This document shows positions 37,602 through 46,032 of a stretch of DNA of 64,000 bases, in pieces. The stretch lies in contig NZ_JABUAE010000016.1 in NCBI RefSeq assembly GCF_013314535.1, positions 1-64,000 on the forward strand, given 5' to 3'. The position numbers were made by a program, and so were the translations under genes. The first letter of the stretch is position 1, and the number at the start of each line of letters is the position of its first letter. The notes beneath the pieces are model-generated. The model was not told the origin of the DNA. It worked only from the letters and a program-made list of their open reading frames with translations, and ran no database searches. The DNA is from Bacillus sp. Xin1 (GTDB lineage: Bacteria > Bacillota > Bacilli > Bacillales > Bacillaceae_G).

Positions 37602-38246
37602 TTACGAATGAAACTGTACATTTTCCATTAATTCATCATAAATTTTTAGCGCCTCTTCTTCTTTTTTCGTGTATAGCGCTTCATAAAGTTTTCTATACAT
37701 TTCTATAGACTCTAGTGAAATTTCAGAAGAAAGAGTCGCAACGTAATCATTTACAATTCTCCAAATTCGATATAGTAAATAATTGTCCACTTGTTCAATA
37801 AGTGTTTTAAAAAACGTTTGATGAAACTCCTGAATGGAACTCTTGTCCTTTTTAAAAACCTTTTGCAACATACTTAACACATTAGAGAACGTTTCTTTCG
37901 GTAAACCACATACGATTCGAAGAATATCTTTTTCAAGCAATCGTTTCGTCTGTAACAAATCACGAATTGTTTTCTCATCTTGTAATAAAAATGGTGCGAT
38001 TAATTGAACAAGACCGTTATCATAGAAGTTTCGAATAAACGTCCCTTCTCCGCGTCTTGTTTCAATTAATCCTACGAGTTCTAAAGCTCGCAATGCTTCT
38101 CGTACAGATGAACGTCCAACATTTAAACGTGCGCTTAACTCACGCTCAGATGGCAATCGATCACCTGCTACTAAACCATCCTCTTCCATAATGGAACGGA
38201 TTTTCTTTACAATTTCGAGATATACTTTTGTATTTGATGATGTCAA
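37602..38246 (-). CDS. FadR/GntR-family transcriptional regulator
   Basis: 214 aa. N-terminal GntR winged helix (about 5-72: GDRLPSERELSARLNVGRSSVREALRALE, split here as RLPSERELSARLNVGRSS then VREALRALELVGLIETRRGE, GTFI wing) and an all-helical FCD-type C-terminal domain that would bind a small acid. TTG start with GAGGA upstream. Only 14 nt after ytsJ, so probably co-transcribed with malic enzyme and lying just before accD. A role in controlling malate or fatty acid entry is inference. Confidence 0.85.
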   Translation of the reverse strand: MTSSNTKVYLEIVKKIRSIMEEDGLVAGDRLPSERELSARLNVGRSSVREALRALELVGLIETRRGEGTFIRNFYDNGLVQLIAPFLLQDEKTIRDLLQTKRLLEKDILRIVCGLPKETFSNVLSMLQKVFKKDKSSIQEFHQTFFKTLIEQVDNYLLYRIWRIVNDYVATLSSEISLESIEMYRKLYEALYTKKEEEALKIYDELMENVQFHS

Positions 38247-38260
38247 TAGAAATTCCTCGC

Positions 38261-39499
38261 TTACTCTTTACCAATCAGCGCTAATTGTCTCGTTTTCTCA
38301 GCAACTTCATTTGGATCTACTTGACGGCGAGCTACTCCTGTCTCCATCGCAGCTTTCGCAACGTAAGCGGCCACTTGAGGGGCTACACGCGCGTCAAACG
38401 GCGCTGGAATGATATAGTCTGCATTTAACTTATCTGCTGCTACAAGTTCAGCAATCGCTTCTACAGCTGCCATCTTCATTTCTTCATTAATTTGCGTAGC
38501 ATGTACATCAAGTGCACCACGGAAAATACCAGGGAATGCTAGTACATTATTTACTTGGTTTGGGAAGTCAGAACGACCAGTTCCCACAACAGCTGCGCCT
38601 GCTGCTTTTGCAATTTCCGGCATAATTTCTGGAACCGGATTCGCCATCGCAAAAATAATTGCATCGTCATTCATTGTACGAACCATTTCTTCAGTTAACG
38701 CACCTGCTACAGATACACCGATAAATACATCTGCATCTTTCACAACGTCTGCTAATGAACCTGCTACACGATTTTTATTCGTATATTTTGCTACTTCATC
38801 TTTCACCGGATTCATCCCATCAGGGCGTCCTTCATAGATTGCGCCTTTTCGGTCACACATAATAATATCGCGTACACCATAGCGGTATAAAAGTTTAATG
38901 ATTGCAATACCCGCTGCACCTGCACCATTTGCTACAACTTTAATGCCAGACATTTTCTTTCCAACTAGTTTTAGTGCGTTTACAAGACCTGCTACTGTTA
39001 CGATAGCTGTTCCATGTTGATCATCATGGAATACAGGAATATTCGTTTCTTTTTTCAGACGTTCTTCAATGATAAAGCAGTTTGGTGCTGCAATATCTTC
39101 TAAGTTTACACCGCCAAATGTTGGCTCCATTAATTTGACAGTTTCAACAATTTTATCTACATCGTTTGTATTTAAAGCAATTGGGAATGCATCTACGCCA
39201 GCAAAGCTCTTAAATAATACAGCTTTACCTTCCATTACTGGAAGAGATGCTTCTGGTCCAATGTTACCAAGACCAAGTACAGCTGTTCCATCTGTCACAA
39301 CTGCTACCATGTTTCCCTTCATTGTATATTCATATACCTTACTTTTATCGTCATAAATTTCTTTACAAGGTTCTGCAACCCCTGGAGAATACGCAAGACT
39401 TAAATCTTTAGCATTTTCTACTTTTACTTTTGATACAGTTTCTAATTTTCCTTGATGCACTTTATGCATGTGAAGTGCTTCTTCACGAAGTGTTGACAA
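38261..39499 (-). CDS. ytsJ: NAD(P)-dependent malic enzyme
   Basis: 412 aa short bacterial malic enzyme: malate to pyruvate and CO2 with NAD(P)H. Landmarks: LAYSPGVAEPCKEI, catalytic FHDDQHGTAIV (metal-binding D), Rossmann GAGAAGIAI, and FALANP-type AMANPVPEI. The TTG at 39499 (M-STLREEALHMHK) has GGAGAG upstream; the open frame extends further up without a site. Position between dnaE and accDA matches B. subtilis ytsJ. Confidence 0.94.
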   Translation of the reverse strand: MSTLREEALHMHKVHQGKLETVSKVKVENAKDLSLAYSPGVAEPCKEIYDDKSKVYEYTMKGNMVAVVTDGTAVLGLGNIGPEASLPVMEGKAVLFKSFAGVDAFPIALNTNDVDKIVETVKLMEPTFGGVNLEDIAAPNCFIIEERLKKETNIPVFHDDQHGTAIVTVAGLVNALKLVGKKMSGIKVVANGAGAAGIAIIKLLYRYGVRDIIMCDRKGAIYEGRPDGMNPVKDEVAKYTNKNRVAGSLADVVKDADVFIGVSVAGALTEEMVRTMNDDAIIFAMANPVPEIMPEIAKAAGAAVVGTGRSDFPNQVNNVLAFPGIFRGALDVHATQINEEMKMAAVEAIAELVAADKLNADYIIPAPFDARVAPQVAAYVAKAAMETGVARRQVDPNEVAEKTRQLALIGKE

Positions 39500-39602
39500 A
39501 CTATCCACTCTCCTCAAATTATTCTTGCTATTATCACTCTCTCCAAGTGGTCTGACCACGAACACTATTACTATAATAATCGAACTATAGGGAAATTGTC
39601 CA

Positions 39603-42600
39603 TTATATTTTCACTACGACATTTTCCTTACCGACTATTTCACGAAGTGCTTCTAAACATTCTTCACTTGGATGGATTGACAAACTACGAGATAATTGTA
39701 CCATTTTATGTTCCTTTTCATAATAAATTAGTACTTTCGCAAAACCTGAATAGTGAAACAATATTTTTGTAATTTGATTTAACAACTTCTTTTCATACTG
39801 CGATGGTAGTTTTATATAAATTGTTGCTTCTTTCATTTCATTGTAAACATCCATTTGTTCTAATGAGTAAAGACCGTTTACAATCCATTGCAATTTATGA
39901 TTTCGCTGTTCAATTGTCCCTTCCACTAAAACAATTTCACCTTCTTGTAACCTTTCCGAAAAATGAATATATGTCTCCGGAAAGACAACCGCTTCCATTT
40001 CATCATTTTGATCACAAAACGTGACGAACGCCATTTTTTGTAATTTTTTCGTCCGAATGACTTTTACACCTGTTATATATACAATGGCACGTTGTACTTT
40101 GCGCTTTTGCCTCATCGCTTGCGCAAGCGACGGAATTTCTAGTTCTTTCACAAGCTTTGCATACTGCGCCGTTGGGTAACTGGATAAATAAAAGCCAAGT
40201 GCTTCTTTCTCATTATTTAATTGTTCAATAAAAGATAGCTCATCTCCTTGTACATATACAGATTTTGGGACACTATCTTCTCCTAATTCACGCGCAAGGC
40301 TTGCATACTCTAAAGCACCCTTTATGCTATTAAACAAAGTTGTTCGCGAAACTTGAAAATCGTCGAAACAGCCAGCCCAAACAAATGCCTCTAAATTGCG
40401 CTCCGTAACAAACTTTGCCGGCATGCGAAGACAAAATTCAAATAAATCTTGGAATGGACTTTTTTCCCTCTCCTCAATCACAGCACTCACTGTAGCCATC
40501 CCGATATTCCGAATCGAAAGCAAACTATAACGAATTGCATTTCCTTCTATTCGGAAATTATAACTACTTCTATGAAGAGATGGCGGTAAAACCCGAAAAC
40601 CTTTGCGCTTCGTTTCGCGTATATATTGCACAATCTTATCTTCATTTCCTATCGCACTGGATAATAGGGCAGTCATAAACTCTAAAGGATAGTTCGCTTT
40701 TAAATAAGCCAGCTGGTATCCAATCATACTGTACGCTACAGCATGACTGCGGTTAAAACCGTAATTCGCAAATCTAACAATTAAGTCATAAATTTGTTCC
40801 GCTGATGTTTCATCATATCCATTTCGTAAACAACCTTGTACAAAATGCTTACGTTCCTGATCTAAAATCTCACGTTGTTTCTTACTTACCGCACGGCGAA
40901 GTAAGTCAGCTTCTCCAAGTGAAAAACCTGCTAACTTCGAGGCAATCTGCATAATTTGCTCTTGGTAAACAATTACGCCATATGTGCTCTCTAAAATCGG
41001 TTTCAAATCATGGTGTAAATATTGAATTTGGTGTTTTCCATGCTTCGATTCAATAAAGGTTGGAATTTGCTCCATCGGTCCTGGACGATATAAAGAGTTA
41101 ACCGCAACAATATCTTCAAACTCATTTGGTTTTAAACTACGTAATACACTCCGCATTCCCCCGGATTCAAGTTGGAAGACACCTGTTGTATCCCCTCTTC
41201 CAAGTAGCTGGAATGTCTTTTCATCCTGAAGAGGTAAATTTCGTATATCAATTTGTTTCCCCGTTTTCCCTACAATAAACGTAAGGATGTTTTCAAGTAA
41301 CGTTAAATTACGTAAACCTAAAAAATCCATTTTTAACAAACCAAGCTCTTCCAACACTTCTGCTGGATATTGCGTTACATATACATCATTATGTCCTTCT
41401 TGAATCGCAACGCTTCCTGTTAACGGCTCCTGACTCATGATGACTCCTGCCGCATGAATAGATGTATGACGCGGCATACCTTCGACACGCTTCGCAATTT
41501 CAAAAACACGCTCATGCAAGAGATTCCCTTGTACAAATTCACGAAGCGATCTGGATTCTTCATATGCTTCTTTTAGTGTGATTCCAAGCTTTGACGGAAT
41601 AAGTTTTGAAAATATGTCAATATCCCTTGGTGGAAGCCCCATTACGCGGGCAATATCTCGAATCGCTGCTTTTGCAGCAAGTGTTCCGAACGTAACAATT
41701 TGAGCAACACGAAGCTGACCATATTTATCTTTTACATAACGAATCATCTCATCACGTCTAATATCCGGAAAATCAATATCAATATCTGGGAGCGTAACAC
41801 GTTCAGGATTTAGAAATCGTTCAAACAGCAAATCATACTCAATTGGATCGATATCTGTAATTTCTAACACATAAGAAACAAGTGAACCCGCTGCCGAACC
41901 ACGGCCCGGTCCTGTTAAAATGTCATGTTCATGAGCGTATTTCATAAAATCCCAAACAATAAGGAAATAATCGCTAAATCCCATGCGAGAGATAACTTCA
42001 AGTTCATGATTTAAACGTTTCCGATGTATATCTTGAACCTTTCCATATCGCTTATTTAGACCTTCATCACAAATACGGCGCAAATAAGTATCTGACGTTT
42101 CGTTAGATGGAACAGTAAACTTCGGCAATTGATTGACGTGGAAAGGAATTTCTACGTGGCAACGTTCAGCTATACGAACTGTATTTTGAAGCGCTTCTTC
42201 TTCATGAGAAAATAAAGCTTCCATTTCAGCGGATGACTTTAAATAGTACTGATCTGTTTTGAGCCTTGGTCTATCTGGATCCGTCATCTTCGTTCCGCCC
42301 TGGACAGATAACAAGCATTCCTGCACAAGCGCATCGCTTTGATTCACATAGCGGACATCATTTGTCGCAACGATTGGAATGCCTATCTCACTTACGAATT
42401 GTGGTACGTTCTCTTGCAAGAAGAGCTCATCTTGAATCGCATGATGCTGCAAACTCATATAAAAGCTTCCAAACATATTTTGATATGCACGAGCTACATC
42501 TTCAGCAAGATCATCTCTTCCTTGTAATAATAACTGTTCAATTTCCCCATCTTTTCCTGGTGAAATTGCAATTAACCCTTTTGCATAATGAGCAAGCCAC

Positions 42601-42932
42601 TTTTTCGGAATTCCGTCTTTAGACTTCGTCATGATGGCGCTAGAAATTTTCAATAAGTTTTGATAACCTATTTCATTTTCTGCAAGTAATACAAGCGGAT
42701 AAGTCCCCTCTTCTTCCCCACTAAAAACAGAGGCTGTTAACCCAATAATTGGTTGTATGCCATTTTTCTTACATGCTTTATAAAATGGAATCACCCCGTA
42801 CATCACATTTTCATCTGTAATCGCAAGCGATGAAAAACCAAGCTCTTTCGCCCGGATGACTAGCTCATCGATTTTACAAGCACTTTTTAACAAACTATAA
42901 ACGGTTTGACATTGTAAATGCACAAACTTCAC
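39603..42932 (-). CDS. dnaE: DNA polymerase III subunit alpha (DnaE)
   Basis: 1109 aa. N-terminal PHP domain (FVHLQCQTVYSLLKSACKI, 3-21 region; histidines partly altered), palm with catalytic aspartates in LPDIDIDFPD, fingers, helix-hairpin-helix and OB fold near the C terminus (IVYITGVKVIRTKK, AFVTFCD). In Bacillus, DnaE extends RNA primers before PolC takes over and does translesion synthesis. GTG start with GAGAGGG. No proofreading domain is expected or seen. Confidence 0.95.
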   Translation of the reverse strand: MKFVHLQCQTVYSLLKSACKIDELVIRAKELGFSSLAITDENVMYGVIPFYKACKKNGIQPIIGLTASVFSGEEEGTYPLVLLAENEIGYQNLLKISSAIMTKSKDGIPKKWLAHYAKGLIAISPGKDGEIEQLLLQGRDDLAEDVARAYQNMFGSFYMSLQHHAIQDELFLQENVPQFVSEIGIPIVATNDVRYVNQSDALVQECLLSVQGGTKMTDPDRPRLKTDQYYLKSSAEMEALFSHEEEALQNTVRIAERCHVEIPFHVNQLPKFTVPSNETSDTYLRRICDEGLNKRYGKVQDIHRKRLNHELEVISRMGFSDYFLIVWDFMKYAHEHDILTGPGRGSAAGSLVSYVLEITDIDPIEYDLLFERFLNPERVTLPDIDIDFPDIRRDEMIRYVKDKYGQLRVAQIVTFGTLAAKAAIRDIARVMGLPPRDIDIFSKLIPSKLGITLKEAYEESRSLREFVQGNLLHERVFEIAKRVEGMPRHTSIHAAGVIMSQEPLTGSVAIQEGHNDVYVTQYPAEVLEELGLLKMDFLGLRNLTLLENILTFIVGKTGKQIDIRNLPLQDEKTFQLLGRGDTTGVFQLESGGMRSVLRSLKPNEFEDIVAVNSLYRPGPMEQIPTFIESKHGKHQIQYLHHDLKPILESTYGVIVYQEQIMQIASKLAGFSLGEADLLRRAVSKKQREILDQERKHFVQGCLRNGYDETSAEQIYDLIVRFANYGFNRSHAVAYSMIGYQLAYLKANYPLEFMTALLSSAIGNEDKIVQYIRETKRKGFRVLPPSLHRSSYNFRIEGNAIRYSLLSIRNIGMATVSAVIEEREKSPFQDLFEFCLRMPAKFVTERNLEAFVWAGCFDDFQVSRTTLFNSIKGALEYASLARELGEDSVPKSVYVQGDELSFIEQLNNEKEALGFYLSSYPTAQYAKLVKELEIPSLAQAMRQKRKVQRAIVYITGVKVIRTKKLQKMAFVTFCDQNDEMEAVVFPETYIHFSERLQEGEIVLVEGTIEQRNHKLQWIVNGLYSLEQMDVYNEMKEATIYIKLPSQYEKKLLNQITKILFHYSGFAKVLIYYEKEHKMVQLSRSLSIHPSEECLEALREIVGKENVVVKI

Positions 42933-42998
42933 TGTTGTACCCTCTCTTTATCTATTTGACTACTTTCATTATAGGTGATGAAGAAAGCGGAAATCAAA

Positions 42999-43027
42999 AC
43001 ATACTTCTTATACTTTGTCCATATATA
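42999..43027 (+). promoter_or_regulatory. SigE-like promoter for ytrH-ytrI
   Basis: ACATACT (-35 like), 14-bp spacer, CATATATA (-10 like, 6/8 to CATACAnT). Position puts the start about 16 nt before the ytrH ATG. Mother-cell SigE control of ytrHI is known in B. subtilis. Confidence 0.5.
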
Positions 43028-43049
43028 TGAAGAAGAAAGGGGAATAACG

Positions 43050-43385
43050 ATGGATGTAGATCAAAGATTTTTCTCTCTACTTATTACAACTTACTTTATT
43101 GCCTTTGGGGTTATGCTTGGCGGTTCTATAATTGGTGGCATCGGTGCTTTTTTAGTTGGAAAACCCGCACTCACCGCAATTAATCAATTTTCTCAAAACT
43201 TAAGAATTTGGGCACTCGTCGCAGCAATTGGGGGAACGTTTGATACATTTTATAGCTTTGAACGAACTTTCTTTGAAGGTGCTACAAAAGACATCGTAAA
43301 ACAAATTTTACTCATTTTTTTCGCAACAGGCGGCATGCAAACCGGTCTCATTATTATTAAATGGCTCACGCAGGAGCATGTATGA
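43050..43385 (+). CDS. ytrH: Sporulation membrane protein YtrH
   Basis: 111 aa with three hydrophobic segments (about 10-35, 48-65, 85-105), Gly-rich first helix (GVMLGGSIIGGIGAFLVG). Required for efficient sporulation in B. subtilis, mother-cell specific. Start at 43050 has AAGGGG 7 nt upstream. Overlaps ytrI by 4 bp (ATGA), so the two are translationally coupled. Confidence 0.9.
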   Translation: MDVDQRFFSLLITTYFIAFGVMLGGSIIGGIGAFLVGKPALTAINQFSQNLRIWALVAAIGGTFDTFYSFERTFFEGATKDIVKQILLIFFATGGMQTGLIIIKWLTQEHV

Positions 43386-43885
43386 GGGTCCCTAACGCTT
43401 CTACTGCTAAACGATGGTATTTATTTTTAGCAGGCGCTGCTGTTGGCGGTATTCTAAGCTGGTTTATTTTTTTGTACATATACGGTGTTTTTCAACAAGA
43501 GCAAGCAAGTACAATTGCAGAACAAAAACAAATTATTAAACAGCAGGAAGAAAAACTCCATGTTCTCCTTGAAGACCACGATAAATTAAATAAAGAAAAC
43601 AAACAACTCTTAACAATCCAAGAAATTAAAATTAAAATTGCAAACGGAGATAAATACGATTTAGACAACCTAACTTTAGAAAACATTACAACTTCTATTC
43701 ATAATGATTTACAACATCTCTTAACAAAAAACATACAAAGCATTGCGCAAAATAAAGAGCTACTAAAAAAAGCAATTGAGAATAAAGTATATAAGCATTA
43801 TGACCGAAACTATCGCTTTAAAGTCGACATGATTTCTTTTGATACCGTGCTCGAAATCAGCATCAATATAAAACAAGAAAAGTAG
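43382..43885 (+). CDS. ytrI: Sporulation membrane protein YtrI
   Basis: 167 aa. One membrane helix (about 14-34), then a coiled-coil segment rich in Lys/Glu/Gln (37-75) and a small globular tail (TVLEISINIKQE end). Start at 43382 chosen for AGGAG upstream and the ATGA overlap with ytrH. Partner of YtrH in spore formation; biochemical role unknown. Confidence 0.88.
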   Translation: MRVPNASTAKRWYLFLAGAAVGGILSWFIFLYIYGVFQQEQASTIAEQKQIIKQQEEKLHVLLEDHDKLNKENKQLLTIQEIKIKIANGDKYDLDNLTLENITTSIHNDLQHLLTKNIQSIAQNKELLKKAIENKVYKHYDRNYRFKVDMISFDTVLEISINIKQEK

Positions 43886-43906
43886 AGCTTTCACGCTCTA
43901 CTTTTT
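43879..43906. terminator. Terminator between ytrI and nrnA
   Basis: AGTAGAGC / GCTCTACT, 8-bp stem with 6-nt loop and TTTTT; serves ytrI and possibly nrnA in the opposite direction. Confidence 0.8.
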
Positions 43907-43925
43907 CCTTTTAACGCCTATATTT

Positions 43926-44858
43926 TTACTTACAAATCTCACGTAAGTCTGCGAAAAGACGATCCGCTTCTTCCCAAGAAGATGCTTTCGCACCAGAAGC
44001 CATCGGATGTCCTCCGCCGTTATACTGCATTGCTAATTTATTAATAACAGGTCCTTTTGAACGAAGGCGAACGCGAATTACATCTTCCTCTTCTAAAAAG
44101 AGAACCCAAGCTTTTAATCCGTCAATATTACCAAGTGCTCCTACAACGCCAGATGCCTCTGAAGGAAGTACATCAAACTCTTCTAATACTTCTTTTGTCA
44201 GCTTAATATACGCTGCACCTTCTTCTGTTATTGTAAAGTTTTGTAAAATAAATCCATTTAAACGAGCGATTTTCTCTTTCGTTTTATACATTTCATTATA
44301 TAGATTTGGAAACTCAACACCCATCTCAACAAGCTCTGCTGCAAAGCGTAATGTTCTTGCAGATGTATTTGGGAATAAGAAACGCCCTGTATCTCCAACA
44401 ATTCCAGCCAAAATAAGGCGCGCAGATTCAGTTGTAAGCTTCAATCCTTTTTCTTTTCCGTAAGTATAAAACTCATAAATGAGCTCGCTTGTAGAACTTG
44501 ATGTCGTATCTACCCACGTAATATCTCCGTATGGGTCTTCATTCGGATGATGATCGATTTTAATCAGCATCTTCCCTTTCGTGTAACGCTGATCACAAAC
44601 TCTCTCTTGATTCGCTGTATCACAAACGATAACAAGTGCATTTTCGTAAGTCTCATCATCAATTTCATCCATTACTCGTAAATACGATAACGAAGGTTCA
44701 TTGTATCCAACCATATAAACCTTTTTCTCTGGAAACGATTCTTGAAGAATTGTTCCAAGACCACATTGAGAGCCTAATGCATCTGGGTCTGGACGCACAT
44801 GACGGTGAATAATAATCGTATCGAACTCTTTAATTGCTGCTAAAATTTGTTCATGCAT
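43926..44858 (-). CDS. nrnA: Oligoribonuclease / pAp phosphatase NrnA
   Basis: 310 aa, DHH-DHHA1 family. Metal-binding motifs HRHVRPDPDALGS (about 18-30), DTANQ (motif II), DHHPNED (DHH, motif III) and the DHHA1 substrate motif GGGHPMASGA. Degrades nano-RNAs to mononucleotides and dephosphorylates 3'-phosphoadenosine 5'-phosphate. AAGGAG lies upstream of the ATG. Corresponds to B. subtilis ytqI by position. Confidence 0.95.
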   Translation of the reverse strand: MHEQILAAIKEFDTIIIHRHVRPDPDALGSQCGLGTILQESFPEKKVYMVGYNEPSLSYLRVMDEIDDETYENALVIVCDTANQERVCDQRYTKGKMLIKIDHHPNEDPYGDITWVDTTSSSTSELIYEFYTYGKEKGLKLTTESARLILAGIVGDTGRFLFPNTSARTLRFAAELVEMGVEFPNLYNEMYKTKEKIARLNGFILQNFTITEEGAAYIKLTKEVLEEFDVLPSEASGVVGALGNIDGLKAWVLFLEEEDVIRVRLRSKGPVINKLAMQYNGGGHPMASGAKASSWEEADRLFADLREICK

Positions 44859-44985
44859 ATGTATAGTCTCCTTTTTATAAAAGTCTCACTTTATTTTTCA
44901 TTATAACGTAAAACAATTTATACATAGAAAGAATTGCTTTATAATAATAGTGTGAAAGTTTCGATAATGTCTCTTTATTTTCTCT

Positions 44986-45065
44986 TAGCACGGGGTCAAA
45001 GCAGGCACTGACCGCTTCTATGCTTGAGCGGATCCTCTCTACCGCCTAAAAAGATGGGGTTTTAT
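44986..45065 (+). repeat. Intergenic repeat, copy 1
   Basis: About 80 bp: TAGCACGG, CAGGCACTGACCGCTTCTA, AGCGGATCCTCT, CTAAAAAGA and GGGTTTTAT. Closely matches 45865-45945 in the same orientation. A short CCGCT/AGCGG hairpin is inside. Lies between nrnA and ytpI. Confidence 0.7.
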
Positions 45066-45104
45066 TGAGATTTACCTATATACAAAATAATGGAGGATTG
45101 TATT

Positions 45105-45410
45105 ATGCCAGTATTAGTCTTTTGTATTATCGTCTCATTTATGTTGTACCTCTTCTATAAAACAAAATATTTTCGTACAAATCGTCCGATGGAAAAAGGA
45201 TGGCTTGCTGGAAAATCCGGGATGGCGCTTGGCGTATTCGTTGCGTTATTTGGTGCAAATCAGTTTTTCTTAGAGCTCTCTACCGTGCGTATCATCGTCG
45301 GTATCTTATTTGTCTTATTTGGTGGGGCAAGCATTTTTAATGGATTCCGCCAATATAAACACTTCTCGCCTCTTGCAATAGAGGAAGCAGAGGCCTATGA
45401 AACAATGTAA
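45105..45410 (+). CDS. ytpI: YtpI-family membrane protein
   Basis: 101 aa with three hydrophobic segments (about 1-18, 40-60, 65-85). Family landmark: MALGVFVALFGANQFF and VGILFVLFGGASIFNGF. Function unknown. The ATG at 45105 has GGAGG 8 nt upstream. Conserved neighbour of nrnA in Bacillus. Confidence 0.85.
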   Translation: MPVLVFCIIVSFMLYLFYKTKYFRTNRPMEKGWLAGKSGMALGVFVALFGANQFFLELSTVRIIVGILFVLFGGASIFNGFRQYKHFSPLAIEEAEAYETM

Positions 45411-45416
45411 TCATGC

Positions 45417-45450
45417 AAAAAGCATCAGCCATTCATGCTGATGCTTTTTT
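45417..45450. terminator. Bidirectional terminator after ytpI
   Basis: AAAAAGCATCAGC / GCTGATGCTTTTT, 13-bp perfect stem with 7-nt loop. Its right arm covers the end of the convergent small gene. Confidence 0.88.
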
Positions 45451-45693
45451 ACGATTTTTTATTTTTAAAATCAAATAGGCAACAAGCGCAGGTGGTATAT
45501 TAAAAGGGTTTCCTTGCACGTGAAAATGTAATTGTTCTTCCTCAAAAGACATATTTTTATATAGTTCTTGTTGTGAACGTCTTGTTCTTTGTCTCTGTTC
45601 ATTTAAACCTTCAATATAAAGATACTGAATCGGTATCATCGCAAGAAAATAAAATAATGCAACACCGCCAAAAAAGAGCAACTCTGATGACAT
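45433..45693 (-). CDS. Small membrane protein, unrecognised
   Basis: 86 aa. One hydrophobic N-terminal segment (about 4-24, LLFFGGVALFYFLAMIPI), an Arg/Gln/Glu-rich middle (LNEQRQRTRRSQQELY) and a short second hydrophobic stretch (PPALVAYLILKI) before a basic tail. I do not recognise the family. The ATG at 45693 is favoured, with AAAGGA about 11 nt upstream; an ATG four codons earlier overlaps that site. Convergent with ytpI. Confidence 0.65.
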   Translation of the reverse strand: MSSELLFFGGVALFYFLAMIPIQYLYIEGLNEQRQRTRRSQQELYKNMSFEEEQLHFHVQGNPFNIPPALVAYLILKIKNRKKASA

Positions 45694-45864
45694 ATGGAAC
45701 ACCATCCTTTTTCTTTTTATATATTAATTATCTGATAATTAAATTATACTACAATTTAATTACCAAATGAAGGGAATATGTATCGTTTTTTTATGTCCCT
45801 ACATATCAGTAACGGCTATGAAACCAAAAAAGATCTCCCACTCATTTTCTCCTTCTGTCCTCAC

Positions 45865-45945
45865 TCGGCACGGTGCTAAAACAGGCACTGACCGCTTCTA
45901 CACCTCGGCGGATCCTCTATTCTAATCTAAAAAGAGTGGTTTTAT
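45865..45945 (+). repeat. Intergenic repeat, copy 2
   Basis: Same unit as 44986-45065: GGCACGG, CAGGCACTGACCGCTTCTA, GGCGGATCCTCTAT, CTAAAAAGAGTGGTTTTAT. The two copies bracket ytpI and the small convergent gene. This copy fills most of the 45694-46032 gap, with the ytoI terminator. Confidence 0.7.
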
Positions 45946-45973
45946 ATCTCTATTTCAATTTTTATGTATACAT

Positions 45974-46026
45974 AAAAAAGCTGAATGAATCTCCCCCAAA
46001 AAAGGGATTTTTCATTCAGCTCTTTT
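45974..46026 (-). terminator. Terminator of ytoI
   Basis: AGCTGAATGAAT / TTCATTCAGCT stem with an inner CCC/GGG pair and T-runs on both sides. Confidence 0.75.
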
Positions 46027-46032
46027 CCATTC

